DNA of 64,000 nucleotides from Photobacterium gaetbulicola Gung47 (GCA_000940995.1 CP005973.1:558001-622000), one strand, 5' to 3'. Positions 8,057-17,300 are shown, counted from the first letter of the stretch. A program made the numbers and translations. Notes: generated by a model from the letters alone, not told the origin.

Positions 8057-9067
8057 ATGATTGAAGTTAACGGGTTCTCGAAACATTATAAGGTACTGAC
8101 TAGAAACCTTGGTCTAAAAGGTGCGTTCAGCGATCTTTTTTCAAGGGAATATCAGATAGTAAAAGCTGTTGATGATATTAGCCTATCTGTTAACCAAGGA
8201 GACATTGTGGGTTTCCTTGGCTCTAATGGAGCAGGAAAGTCAACAACCATTAAGGCAATGATTGGCATTATTACGCCTACTTCCGGTACCATTTCCATTA
8301 ACGGAAAATCCCCATCAGACAATCGAGAAAAATATGTAAAAGAACTTGGCGTAGTTTTTGGCCAACGCAGCCAGCTGTGGTGGGATTTACCGGTAATTGA
8401 ATCTTTCAATATATTGTCAAAAATATATAGAGTAAGCCATAACGATTACCAGTTTTTTTTGCGTTCGGTAAACCAAATTGTAGATATAGAAAGGTTCTAT
8501 AGACAACCCGTTAGGTGTCTTTCATTAGGTCAACGAATGCTGTGTGAAATCGTTGCTGCATTTCTGCATCGGCCTTCAGTACTATTTTTGGATGAGCCAA
8601 CGATTGGGTTAGATTTAAAGACAAAATCACTTGTAAGAGACTTGGTTCGGAAAGCTAATCAGGAATACGGCACTACAGTAATATTAACCTCCCACGATAT
8701 GGGTGATGTTGAATCTCTTACAAGTAGGTTGATTATTATAAACAAGGGCAAGAAGTACTTTGATGGTACCAATGAGTCCTTTTTGTCAAAATTTGGCAAT
8801 AGCAAAACGCTTAACGTTGTCGTCAACGACTTCGAGCTAGATGTTTTGACTAGTGTTATAAATGATAATCCCGGGGCAATGCTTTTAAATGATGAATCTC
8901 AGTATGGTATTAGAAAGCTTAGTATATTGTTAGACAACGATGCTATTTCACCACTGGTTATGTTGAACCTTTTGGAGACTAAAGTAAAAATTGATAGTTT
9001 TACTCTAGAAGAAGCTAAGGTCGAATCTGTCATTAAAAATATGTCTTTCGGTGATGCCAATGCTTAG
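8057..9067 (+). CDS. ABC transporter ATP-binding protein, ABC-2 exporter type
   Basis: 336 residues. Walker A GSNGAGKST near 54-62, a signature LSLGQ in place of LSGGQ (near 155-159), Walker B VLFLDEP near 175-181, and switch His in TSHD near 212. The long N-terminal segment before the first strand and the FGQRSQLWWDLP Q-loop region are typical of the ATPases that work with ABC-2_2 (DUF990) permeases. A C-terminal extension of about 100 residues follows the ATPase core. The next two genes encode the permeases, so the three form one exporter, probably for the product of the upstream enzymes. Confidence 0.92.
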   Translation: MIEVNGFSKHYKVLTRNLGLKGAFSDLFSREYQIVKAVDDISLSVNQGDIVGFLGSNGAGKSTTIKAMIGIITPTSGTISINGKSPSDNREKYVKELGVVFGQRSQLWWDLPVIESFNILSKIYRVSHNDYQFFLRSVNQIVDIERFYRQPVRCLSLGQRMLCEIVAAFLHRPSVLFLDEPTIGLDLKTKSLVRDLVRKANQEYGTTVILTSHDMGDVESLTSRLIIINKGKKYFDGTNESFLSKFGNSKTLNVVVNDFELDVLTSVINDNPGAMLLNDESQYGIRKLSILLDNDAISPLVMLNLLETKVKIDSFTLEEAKVESVIKNMSFGDANA

Positions 9068-9851
9068 GTATTTATACTTCACTCGCAATACCATATTGAC
9101 CGCTATGTCATATAGGGTCGATCTGTTGTTCAACTCTATAGGAAATGCTGTTTACCTGGTATTGTTGTATTTTTTATGGAATGCAATATTTGACTCAAGA
9201 GAAGTTATAGCAGGAAAAACGTTTGATGATGTATATATCAAAATGGCATTTGCCTCGTCATTGATTGTGATGTATCGCACTCACGTCGAGTGGTATATTT
9301 CGGATGATATTTTAACGGGGGATATCACGCTTCATTTAAGCAAGCCTTTTAGTTATCAACTCATGTACTTCTTTAGGAGTATCGGCGAGTTTGTTTGGAA
9401 TATGGTGTTGGTCTTCTTACCCGTGGTTTTGTATTTTGTCTTGTTTTATGACTCTAGCTTTGGCTGGGTAGACAGAATATTGCTGTTTATAGTGGCAGTG
9501 TTTTTTGGTTATTATATAGGATTCTGCATTGATTACTTAGTCGGTCTGACTGCCTTCTTTACAGAAAGTGTATGGGGGGCGAGTTCATGCAAAGATGTAC
9601 TAATGATGTTTTGCTCGGGAGCTATTGTGCCGATCTACTTGTTTCCCGAAACCATCAAGTCGCTACTTATTTCGAGCCCATTTTACTTTGTCGTTCACTT
9701 CCCTCTTGATGTCTTATTTGACCCAACTTTGGATATGAGCTTAGTGATGGAAAGACTGGTTATACAGATTTTCTGGTGTATTTCTCTGATGTTGTTTGGC
9801 AAGTTTCTTACTAGCTGCTTAGTCAAGAAAGTAACTATTAATGGTGGTTAG
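9054..9851 (+). CDS. ABC-2_2 (DUF990) type exporter permease, subunit 1
   Basis: About 265 residues with roughly six hydrophobic helices, matching the ABC-2_2/DUF990 permease size. Its start lies inside the end of the ATPase gene. ATG at 9054 or 9060 are both possible; neither has a strong ribosome binding site. The N-terminal YRVDLLFNSIGN segment just before the first helix is the kind of amphipathic coupling stretch repeated in the next permease (YRADFIIGAFS). Two distinct permeases with one ATPase differ from O-antigen Wzm/Wzt exporters, which use one permease. Likely inner-membrane half of a small-molecule exporter. Confidence 0.85.
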   Translation: MPMLRYLYFTRNTILTAMSYRVDLLFNSIGNAVYLVLLYFLWNAIFDSREVIAGKTFDDVYIKMAFASSLIVMYRTHVEWYISDDILTGDITLHLSKPFSYQLMYFFRSIGEFVWNMVLVFLPVVLYFVLFYDSSFGWVDRILLFIVAVFFGYYIGFCIDYLVGLTAFFTESVWGASSCKDVLMMFCSGAIVPIYLFPETIKSLLISSPFYFVVHFPLDVLFDPTLDMSLVMERLVIQIFWCISLMLFGKFLTSCLVKKVTINGG

Positions 9852-10653
9852 GGTGTTAGATTCGATTAAGTTTCACGTCGATTTATATTTGTCGCTGATT
9901 GCGCAACACATCAAGAGTAAAATGCAATATAGAGCTGATTTTATTATCGGCGCCTTTAGCATTATTGTAATTAATGCCGTATCCATAGTTTCGATATGGA
10001 TTGTCTTTCAAAATGTAGATGACATTAAAGGATGGAGCTTTGCAGAATTAGTTTTTATTTACTCGTTCTATTTAGTCGCATCATCGCCCAGTCAAATACT
10101 ATGCGAGAACCTATGGACAATGAGTTCTAAACTGGTCGATGGCAGCTTCATCAAGTACTATACCAAACCCGTCAATATGCTTTTTTACTACTTGTCTGAG
10201 ACGGTTGATTTAAAAGGCCTCGGATTACTCGGCTTTGGCTTTTTCGGATTAAGCTATGCCTCGAACGAAATCGGTATAGCTTGGTCACCACTAAACGTAG
10301 TTGCTCTGGTATTCCTGCTCATTTCTGCGTCCCTCATCATAGCTTCTTTTATGATTTTGACATCGGCAAGCAGCTTTTGGACTCGTTATTCTTTCGGATT
10401 AATGACGCTGTCAGAACGCCTCAAGGACTTCTCAAAATATCCTGTGTCCATTCTTGGAAAACCATTATCAGTTTTGTTTAGTACCTTGCTGCCATTAGCC
10501 TTTTCAGCCTACTACCCAAGTGCATACTTTATTAGAGGCGATGAATATAGCTTCGCATTATTGCTAACTCCTATCATAGGAGTAGCGTTTTTCCTCATCG
10601 CTTATTACATCTGGAATTTAGGGGCACAATACTATGAAGGAACTGGAGCCTGA
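9841..10653 (+). CDS. ABC-2_2 (DUF990) type exporter permease, subunit 2
   Basis: 270 residues, about six transmembrane helices, overlapping the end of the first permease gene by 11 nt. The N-terminal MQYRADFIIG stretch resembles the MSYRVDLLFN stretch of subunit 1, consistent with a heterodimer of homologous subunits. Residues near 230-262 form the last long hydrophobic helix. The stop codon lies two bases before the ATG of the following glycosyltransferase, so the exporter is transcribed with sugar-transfer genes. The substrate is not known. Confidence 0.85.
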   Translation: MVVRVLDSIKFHVDLYLSLIAQHIKSKMQYRADFIIGAFSIIVINAVSIVSIWIVFQNVDDIKGWSFAELVFIYSFYLVASSPSQILCENLWTMSSKLVDGSFIKYYTKPVNMLFYYLSETVDLKGLGLLGFGFFGLSYASNEIGIAWSPLNVVALVFLLISASLIIASFMILTSASSFWTRYSFGLMTLSERLKDFSKYPVSILGKPLSVLFSTLLPLAFSAYYPSAYFIRGDEYSFALLLTPIIGVAFFLIAYYIWNLGAQYYEGTGA

Positions 10654-10654
10654 T

Positions 10655-11542
10655 ATGAAACATAATTATATCGCGAGTTTTATTATTCCTGTAAGGATCA
10701 GCAATCAAGGTCGATTAGAAAACTTATATCAGATCCTAGATTGGCTAGCGGATCTTAAAGATGAAATAGAAGTTATTGTTGTAGAGATGGATACTCATGC
10801 CAAGTTCGAACCTGAGAGAGCAACCAAACATGTGTTCGTAGAGTCGAATGATGCTTTCAACAGAGGCTTAGCACGTAATATAGGCGCTCTTCATGCTTCA
10901 ACAGACATTCTCGTTTTTGGTGACGCAGACGTTGTATTCAACCATGCCCAGTTGTTGCAAGCGATTGAAAGCTGCCTGGACCGCTTCGATGCTGTTAGCC
11001 CCTGGAGCCGAATTTATGACGTGAGCCATAGCGAAAAGGAAAAACTGATAGGCCACTTTGGTGATATTTCTACTTTATACAAATCCGACGTTGAACAGAC
11101 ATCAAAAACAATGATCTCCGAATGTGTCGATTTTTTAAATCAGGAACGTAGCTTCGCTGGCGGCAATGTCATATTTACAAGAGATAGTTTTGTAAGAATA
11201 GGCGGCTGGCCTATGGATCTAACCGGCTGGGGGGGCGAAGATGATATTATGAGCTATTTGTGTTTCCGGACCTTGACTATTAATAGACAAGACGGTTCAG
11301 CTTACCATTTACCTCACAAAAGGGATGTCACTGATACCAATGCTCACTCTTCATATAAAAGCAACTTTAAGAAAATGGAAGATGTTTTTAACATGAGTGA
11401 TGCTGAACTGCATGACTATATGCTTAATAATAGGGTTATGTTGTTCGAAACCGAAAGTGGATTTTCCGAAAGTGTCAGAAGCAACTATTTTGACGTCGAC
11501 AAGAATATCGCACTTAAAGATAATCAGCACCGTTGGAACTAG
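10655..11542 (+). CDS. GT2-like glycosyltransferase with GT7C-type C-terminal motif
   Basis: About 295 residues if started at the ATG at 10655, which has GGAG nine bases upstream; an earlier ATG at 10634 overlaps the permease. The GT-A fold is marked by FIIPVRISNQGRLENL near the N terminus, GDADVVF (metal-binding D-x-D near 85-91), and the galactosyltransferase-type GWGGEDDIM motif near 190-198, where the acidic pair normally acts in acceptor binding and catalysis. It likely transfers a sugar from a nucleotide donor in the cytoplasm. It shares the D-x-D and GWG-GEDD layout with the next gene, so the two may be an old duplication. Confidence 0.85.
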   Translation: MKHNYIASFIIPVRISNQGRLENLYQILDWLADLKDEIEVIVVEMDTHAKFEPERATKHVFVESNDAFNRGLARNIGALHASTDILVFGDADVVFNHAQLLQAIESCLDRFDAVSPWSRIYDVSHSEKEKLIGHFGDISTLYKSDVEQTSKTMISECVDFLNQERSFAGGNVIFTRDSFVRIGGWPMDLTGWGGEDDIMSYLCFRTLTINRQDGSAYHLPHKRDVTDTNAHSSYKSNFKKMEDVFNMSDAELHDYMLNNRVMLFETESGFSESVRSNYFDVDKNIALKDNQHRWN

Positions 11543-11576
11543 AGAGGCTACCCACGAATATGACGTGGAGTATATT

Positions 11577-12767
11577 ATGAAAGATAATTTAAATTATATA
11601 GCCAGGCTGGCAGTTGTTTCTTCAGTAACTTATTATGACAAAAGTGCGGCGGTTAGTCCGTCGCTATGGCAAAGGGTCGTACCGCTCCATGAGAGTATTT
11701 TGGATGAAATAAGCTCTAACAGAAAAGATACTCGCCTTTGTGAAGATCTACAGGCATTGGCTTTATCATTTCATGACACTGACCTAATGACTAAATTAGT
11801 CGAGCATGTCCATCATTCTTTTTTGTCGGACGAAGGAATGCTAAAAAGAGTGTGGAGTAAATTATTACACCTCTCAGATTTTGGCAGAATACTCCCGCAT
11901 GTAGGTGAATTCTACTATAAATTACCCAAGGAATCTGACGTAAACGAGCAGATCTCTTTACTGTCTAAACACCTTTTGCAACATGCCACAGAGCGCAATG
12001 GTTCCGTAGATGATGCAAAGTTGCTTGTAGTTTTGTCTTACCGGTGTCCAAAAAACGAACCTCACAGATTAAGAAACTTATTGAGCTGCATTTGTGCTTT
12101 ATACAACCAAACAATATCTCGCAACTTATTTTCAATTGTAGCGGTCGAACAAGATAGTGAGTCACGTACACGAGACTATGTTGAACCATTTGTTGATAAG
12201 TACATTTTTGCTAAAAACCCAGGAGATTATAACTATGCCTGGGGTCGAAATGTCGGAGTGTTGCATGGCTTTAGTTGCTCTAGGATCTGTTTTTTAGATA
12301 TAGACATGCTTGTACCAAATGACTTCTTAGATAACTGCCTGTTACAGAATGAAGAAACATCGGCCGTCACGGTTGTCCCCTATGATAGGCTAATTAACTT
12401 GGATTCCCGATCATCTTCCCATGCTGTGCATGCGGTAATCGCTGACGAGGTTGGCACACTTGGCGGGCGTGTCCGAGGTCAGACTATGGCCGAAATTTAT
12501 GGTGGTGCAATCGTGGTTGAGCGAGAGACATTCTTCAAAATAAACGGCCAAGATGAAAGGTATCGAGGTTGGGGAGATGAAGATAACGATTTTTATTTTA
12601 GGCTGTATGAAATTAGCGATGTACTGAGGCCTAATATGGTTATCTATCATATGGATCATCCTCGGCCTGAGATGCGTCCTAACGGGAAAAGGATCAACGC
12701 ATCTTTAATTGGGACAAGAAAAAATAAAGACGATGTCATAGGTGATCTATCCCTATATGCAGGGTGA
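11577..12767 (+). CDS. GT2/GT7C-like glycosyltransferase with N-terminal extension
   Basis: 396 residues from the ATG at 11577 (GGAG seven bases upstream). The first ~140 residues are mainly helical and not recognised. A GT-A domain follows: VVLSYRCPKNEPHRLRNLL (near 149-167), FLDIDM (D-x-D near 240-245) and GWGDEDNDF (near 340-348), as in galactosyltransferase-type enzymes. It has the same catalytic layout as the gene just upstream. The extra N-terminal part could be a second domain or a partner-binding region. This is the last gene of the island; insertion sequences begin about 40 nt after its stop, so further genes may have been lost. Confidence 0.85.
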   Translation: MKDNLNYIARLAVVSSVTYYDKSAAVSPSLWQRVVPLHESILDEISSNRKDTRLCEDLQALALSFHDTDLMTKLVEHVHHSFLSDEGMLKRVWSKLLHLSDFGRILPHVGEFYYKLPKESDVNEQISLLSKHLLQHATERNGSVDDAKLLVVLSYRCPKNEPHRLRNLLSCICALYNQTISRNLFSIVAVEQDSESRTRDYVEPFVDKYIFAKNPGDYNYAWGRNVGVLHGFSCSRICFLDIDMLVPNDFLDNCLLQNEETSAVTVVPYDRLINLDSRSSSHAVHAVIADEVGTLGGRVRGQTMAEIYGGAIVVERETFFKINGQDERYRGWGDEDNDFYFRLYEISDVLRPNMVIYHMDHPRPEMRPNGKRINASLIGTRKNKDDVIGDLSLYAG

Positions 12768-12809
12768 GATAGTGAACGCTATTATTCAAAATCACGTTCT
12801 ATTTGAAGA

Positions 12810-12978
12810 GGCGTTGTTGATCAAATCATAACTAAAGATGCAGGTCTACCAAGGCTTTCAACCAGTTAGGCAGCTTGCTGACGAACAGGCATACCGAGCC
12901 TTATGACTTTGTTCATCGCTTTCACTCGGCCAGTGCTTCGCCTACTTGGGCATCGTAATCACGCAAGCTCAGTTTAGG
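12810..12978 (-). mobile_element. IS5-family element, terminal fragment (3' part of transposase)
   Basis: The sequence starts with GGCGTTGTTG, a typical IS5-type terminal repeat. Read on the minus strand from the IS66 boundary, it continues the transposase that resumes at 15259: residues after ISPKL become SLRDYDAQVGEALA, then, after a one-base frameshift near 12931, VKAMNKVIRLGMPVRQQAA and a stop. This shows the IS66 element split an already present IS5 copy. The stretch before it (12768-12809) holds nothing recognisable. Confidence 0.7.
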
Positions 12979-13004
12979 GTAAGCGGGTATTCCGACCCAC
13001 CTAG

Positions 13005-14480
13005 CTATTGAACGATCGTATTGCTACAGGGCAGAAGATCACTGACATCACAGCCTTCTTCTCGCTGTGGTAACTCCATCAGAACATGACGCAGGTAGGC
13101 ATAAGGATCCACGCCGTTGGCACGGCAACTGAGCATGATACTGAACAAGGTCGCACTGGCATTTGCCCCTCTTTGGGTATCAGCGAACAACCAGGTCTTC
13201 CGCTCAACACGGTTGTTGTCTATCGGGTAATCGCCATCCTCGACATACCTTTCAAGGTAAGGCCATTGTTTGAGCGCATAACAGACCGTTTTCCCCATCG
13301 GGCTCTTGAGGAAGCAGTTTCGCTGCCGCCTTATCCAGCCAGCCATGGAAGGACGTCAGGATCGGGATACTTTCTTTTTCCCTTAGTGTATACCTTTCTG
13401 CCATCGACAAGGACAGGGCTTTCTTTTCGATAGCATACAGCTTCTGGATATAGCTCAGCGCCTGCTTGGCCTGTCCCGCTTTTTTCGGGCTCAGGTCGAG
13501 CGCATCCTTGAACTTGCGCCGGGCATGGCCCCAACACCCGAGGTGCGTCACCTTCTCTAGCATCCGCCAGGCCGAGTAGCCATCGGTCATGATGGTGCCT
13601 TCATAGTTGTCGAGGAAGGCCTTGGGATAAGCATGCCCCCGGGCCGGTTGGTATTCGAACAACACCACCGTTGTCGTGCTCTGTTCAGGGTTGGAGTATG
13701 CCCAGAGGTAAGATTTACTTTGGGCTTTTTTGCCCGGTTCTTTCAAGACTTGAAGCGTGGTTTCGTCACCGTGGATAACCTGCTCTTTGAGCAGCGTCCT
13801 GCGCATGGCCAGATAAATAGGCGAAAGCAACTCGGCGGTCTTTATCATCCAGTTAGCCAAGGTCGTTCGCTGGATATCAACACCGACACGCGCCAGCTCT
13901 TTTTCAATACGATATAGCGGCAGGCCGTCGGCATACTTGCTGACGGCTACGGTAGCAAGGGTGCCTGCCGGGGCATGGATGCGATGGTGATTTTTCTGCT
14001 TTCGCCATGATTTTCGCAATGGCGGCAAGCGTACTTCTTTCGCTCTTGACGCAGCACTTTAACTTGTTTGGGGATGATTTCGAGTTGCTCAGAGGATTCG
14101 ACACCGATGGCATGCAGCTGACTCTGGCTGCAAGGGCAGATCTTTTCATCCTCAGGTAAGTCGTACTCGATAACCTCGCGGGGTAAGTCCGGATTGATGG
14201 GCTTACGACCACGCTTGCGCGTGTAGGTCACCGTTTCCATCTCCGGCTCATCGTCGGACAGCCCGGTGTCTGTCAGCGAATCCGCTTCATTGAACAGGCA
14301 GCCCTGCGCCGGGAACTTTTCGCTTTGCGGCAGATAGCGTTTGGCTTTCGTCAGCCGGAACTGCTCCCACATTTCGGCAATGCGGGATTCGTATTGTTGG
14401 CTGATGTTTTGAACCAGGTCATCGATATAGGCCTGGATTTCCGGGCTGATGCCGACGGGCTTGTCAAGTTCCTTTTGCAT
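13005..14480 (-). pseudogene. tnpC: IS66 transposase tnpC, frameshifted
   Basis: The gene is spread over three frames. The N-terminal part (14480 down to ~13960) carries a C-P-C and C-x-x-C zinc region (ICPC, YACRHC). A frameshift near 13960-14000 moves to the frame with AVSKYADGLPLYRIEKEL and the DDE core (VIHGDET, IMTDGYSAW). A second shift near 13310 leads to the C-terminal part. There the usual stretch between DNNR-x-ER and KNWLF is shortened by about nine residues. These faults should abolish a normal transposase. The original order and family (IS66 TnpC/Orf3) are clear. Confidence 0.9.
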
Positions 14481-14530
14481 AATAAAAATATAGTAAAAAC
14501 AGTAGTTTTTACCATTTTAATTCACTATTT

Positions 14531-14896
14531 TCACGAGATTTTCAGCCCGTTTATGGGCTGGTGCGCAACGGCATTTTGCCAGTTGAGGCCATCAAGTAGC
14601 CAGCGCAGTTTCCTGGCCGTGATTTTCATTGCCACCGTGTCTTGCGGGTGCAGGGGCCACTTAAATTTGCCGTTTTCCAGCCGACGGAAGTGGAGCCAAA
14701 ACCCGTTGGTGTCCCATTGGAGGATTTTGAGCTTGTCCCGGCGGCGGTTGCAGAACACGAACCAGTGCGGCCCTACCGGGTTAAGTTCCAGCACATCTTC
14801 TACCAGTAGCCCTAAGGTATTGATGGATTTGCGCATGTCAGTGATCCCGGTGGCCAGATAAACGCTGCCGGCGGGCGTGGTGATCATGGCAAGCAC
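14531..14896 (-). CDS. tnpB: IS66 accessory protein TnpB
   Basis: 121 residues (an alternative ATG at 14887 gives 118). It matches the IS66 Orf2/TnpB family: YLATGITDMRKSINTL near the N terminus, then PHWFVFCNRRRDKLKILQWD and GFWLHFRRLENGKFKWP. The protein is needed with TnpA and TnpC for IS66 transposition, although its exact activity is unclear. The frame is intact and overlaps tnpA by 13 nt. Confidence 0.93.
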   Translation of the reverse strand: MLAMITTPAGSVYLATGITDMRKSINTLGLLVEDVLELNPVGPHWFVFCNRRRDKLKILQWDTNGFWLHFRRLENGKFKWPLHPQDTVAMKITARKLRWLLDGLNWQNAVAHQPINGLKIS

Positions 14897-15177
14897 CGGA
14901 TGAGTTGCGGCAGCAGTGCCATTGCCGAGGCATCGTTAACCGAGATCCGATAGCCACAGGGTATTTCGATAACCAGAGCCATCGGCAATGACGGCATCGA
15001 AAGCGGGACGATGACACTGTCCGGTTCGTGCGAAGAGACTGTGATTTTTTTCTGCCAGTAATAAAACTGCGACTGGGTAATTTGGCTCTGCTGACACCAG
15101 GCAGCAATGGTCATACTGCTGTTCTTTTGCTGTTTCAGACGCTCTTGCCATAGCTGCATCTTGTCTTCACGAGTCAT
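14884..15177 (-). CDS. tnpA: IS66 accessory protein TnpA
   Basis: 97 residues, the small first gene of the IS66 element. The N-terminal half (LWQERLKQQKNSSMTIAAWC, then SQFYYWQKKI) looks like a helix-turn-helix DNA-binding segment of the IS66 Orf1/IS3 OrfA-like type. The stop overlaps the start of tnpB, so translation is coupled. The frame is intact. Confidence 0.9.
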   Translation of the reverse strand: MTREDKMQLWQERLKQQKNSSMTIAAWCQQSQITQSQFYYWQKKITVSSHEPDSVIVPLSMPSLPMALVIEIPCGYRISVNDASAMALLPQLIRCLP

Positions 15178-15258
15178 GATAAAGCTCCATTAATGAATGA
15201 GCTATATCAGTACCAAGTATTGATGGATACCGGAATGTGAGGAGAAACACCCGCTTAC

Positions 15259-15850
15259 AGTTTAGGGCTGATGAGTTGCTTATAGCGATACATTGCCGTC
15301 TCTGATATAGAGCGTTGATGATAACCGCTGTCCTTTTTCCACTGCTTCAAGTCACCGTTTTTTAGTGCGGAAACTGCGTCATTTCGTGGATGTTCATCTT
15401 CCCGATATCCGGCATTAGATCGAGGCGGAATTGTTGGTTTGGCACGCTTTTTACGAAGTAGCTTATGATATTCTTTGGTGTCGTATGCCCCATCGGCTGA
15501 AACCTGCTGTAGCCGCCTTCGCAGTGGGTTTAGTCGCGTTGGCAGTACTTCGTTATCACCAACATTTACCAAGCTCACTTCAGCAGCAATGACCTCATGG
15601 GTAGCTGCATCGACGGCCAAATGCAGCTTACGCCAGGTTCGACGCTTTTCCTTTTCGTGCTTGCGAGTTTTCCACTCACCTTCACCAAAGACTTTTAGGC
15701 CAGTAGCATCAACAACCACATGGGCTATCGGGCCACGACTTGGATTGCGGTACTTCACCGGAACCGTCTTTGCTCGTTTGCTGATACTGCTGTAATCCGG
15801 TGATTTCAGCGGCACATCCATCAATTTAAATAGCGAGTTGAGCGGCGTTT
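15259..15850 (-). pseudogene. IS5-family transposase, truncated and split
   Basis: Read on the minus strand, this is the middle of an IS5-type DDE transposase: HVVVDATGLKVFGEGEW (first Asp), SADGAYDTKE (second Asp) and the C-terminal ETAMYRYKQLISPKL. The frame continues into the IS66 element for a few bases, where it finds a stop; its true C terminus is at 12810-12978. The N-terminal third is missing: upstream of NSLFKLMDVPLK the sequence changes to IS3-like DNA near 15850. An in-frame ATG at 15824 exists, but is inside the domain. Confidence 0.85.
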
Positions 15851-16495
15851 TTCAAGGCAGTTGTCGCCTAATCATGTTTAAGCAGCTTGTTCCAGCTGCT
15901 CGTTGATATCTGGTTTCTCTGGGTTAAGCATGACCGGCCCAGCAGGTTCACATTTTCTTATTTTATCTGACCAACGCTCTGGGTTTCTTGTCTTCGCTTG
16001 CTCGAAGACTGTCTTTCTTTTTGCCAGGATTTCAGTATCCTCGTTACGATGACGTTGTTCTGGAGTCACGAAACCTATTCGACTGTGGCGATGTTCTTCG
16101 TTGTACCACTCGACAAAGTTCTTAACCCAGCTTCTTGCATCATCCAGATTATTGAAGCCAGATGATGGCCACTGTGGTCTGTATTTCAACGTTCGGAACA
16201 AGGATTCCGAGAACGGGTTATCGTTACTGACTCGTGGCCGGCTGTGAGATGGTGTCACACCCAACTCACACAACTTCGCCTGTAAGGTCGCTGAACGCAT
16301 GGGACTACCATTATCCGAATGCAGGACAAGTGGTGTACGGAAGCATTGCTCTGTCATTACGGTTCGCTGCATCAGCGCCGCAGCTTGCTCTCCGGATTCG
16401 CTTTCATAGACTTCCCACCTGACAATTTTACGGCTGTAAATGTCTTCGACCATATAAAGGTAGAAGTGCTGTCCTCGGACAATACTGCTTAGTAG
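15851..16495 (-). mobile_element. IS3-family element fragment with OrfB 3' part
   Basis: The minus strand encodes the C-terminal integrase half of an IS3 OrfB. It reads FYLYMVEDIYSRKIVRWEVY, LHSDNGSPM (second catalytic Asp), SRPRVSNDNPFSESLFRTLK (catalytic Glu region) and WYNEEHRHSRIGFVTPEQRH, ending at a stop at 15878. The reading frame runs on upstream (IVRGQHFYLY) to about 16490, where group II intron sequence takes over. OrfA and the N-terminal half of OrfB are not present on this side. The downstream boundary with the IS5 remnant is estimated. Confidence 0.85.
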
Positions 16496-17284
16496 AGTAA
16501 GAGACAGAGCGTAGTCGGACTATTTCTCTGCTTCTCCTCCCCGAACCGTAAGTGCACCTTTCAGCGCATACGGCTCTCCGCTTAATTATGGCCGACGGGC
16601 ATAGCGACATCGGTGTAGCGTGAAGTAACCGTATTTTTGACTTCCTGCCTAAGATAGGGATTGCTCTCTGGCAGACGACACCGAAATGGTCTCTTGGGGC
16701 TACTTACTAGACGATACAGAGATACACCGCATTGATTTCCCAAGTTGGTCTTGCCAAATAATCCTCATGTCTTGGCCTTTGTCGGCTCAGGTCGTTTTCG
16801 CCACTTCATCAATAGTAATTTGATTCGGCAACGGTATTTGCGAGCGAGCCAATGAGCTAGTTTCCAGAAGACGACTCGATCTATTCGTCTGTATGTCATA
16901 GCCGTATAGTCAGTGTGGCGATAGAACTGTGATCAGCCACTGAGTTTCTGGTTAATCTTCTCCACCTTGTCTATCTTGCTGCAACTAAAATCCCCGGACA
17001 GTTCTTTTATCAGAGAGTGAATGAACGCTTTCGCTTTAACCTTTGGTATTGAGGAGACCACTCGCATATTGCCTTTAGGGCCGCGCTTTCGGATGATCCG
17101 GTGCCCCAGGAAGACAAAGCCATCATTCACATGGGTAATATGGGTTTTATCCATATTCAGAGTGAGTTTTAGCTTGCCTTCAAGAAAAGAACGGCATTCA
17201 TCCCGAATATGTTCGGCGTATAGCTTGGTGTCTTTGACAATAACAGCGAAGTCATCAGCATAGCGACAATAGGCTACGGCAGGC
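16496..17284 (-). mobile_element. group II intron, 3' remnant
   Basis: The minus strand holds the end of a group II intron. A domain V-like hairpin (about 16540-16577) reads GAGCCGTATGCG, then GAAA, then ACGGTTC, the conserved catalytic core layout. A domain VI-like stem and the 3' splice end follow near 16496. The intron-encoded RT/maturase gene precedes it and is truncated by the IS50-like element at 17284, so the 5' ribozyme domains are lost. The 3' end abuts IS3 orfB sequence, which was the insertion target. Confidence 0.82.
16765..17284 (-). pseudogene. group II intron reverse transcriptase/maturase, truncated, with premature stop
   Basis: The fragment begins within the RT palm: RPAVAYCRYADDFAVIV, where YADD is the catalytic motif. 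It passes through LNMDKTHITHVNDGFVFLGH and INQKLSG. There a TGA at 16933-16935 stands where the family has Trp (LSGWSQFYR pattern). After it the same frame continues as the maturase domain (SQFYRHTDYTAMTYRRID, later WLARKYR) to a stop near 16765. It therefore carries a nonsense mutation in addition to loss of the 5' end to the IS50-like insertion. Not functional. Confidence 0.85.
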
Positions 17285-17300
17285 CTGTCTCTTATGCACA

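Larger units (their letters stand above)
12979..15258 (-). mobile_element. IS66-family insertion sequence, complete ends
   Basis: The left end reads GTAAGCGGGTATTCC and the right end, reversed, GTAAGCGGGTGTTTC. These are IS66-type terminal repeats. An 8-bp target duplication, AGTTTAGG, flanks it (12971-12978 and 15259-15266). Inside, on the minus strand, are the usual three genes tnpA, tnpB and tnpC; tnpC is broken, so the copy is probably not autonomous. It sits inside an IS5-family transposase gene. Confidence 0.92.

Noticed and set aside
183..12767. Plain O-antigen or capsule locus
   Set aside because: Kept as the main alternative, not excluded. Rejected as first choice because there is no polymerase, flippase, chain-length regulator or Wzm/Wzt pair in view, while PIG-L, DUF402 and APH genes are present.
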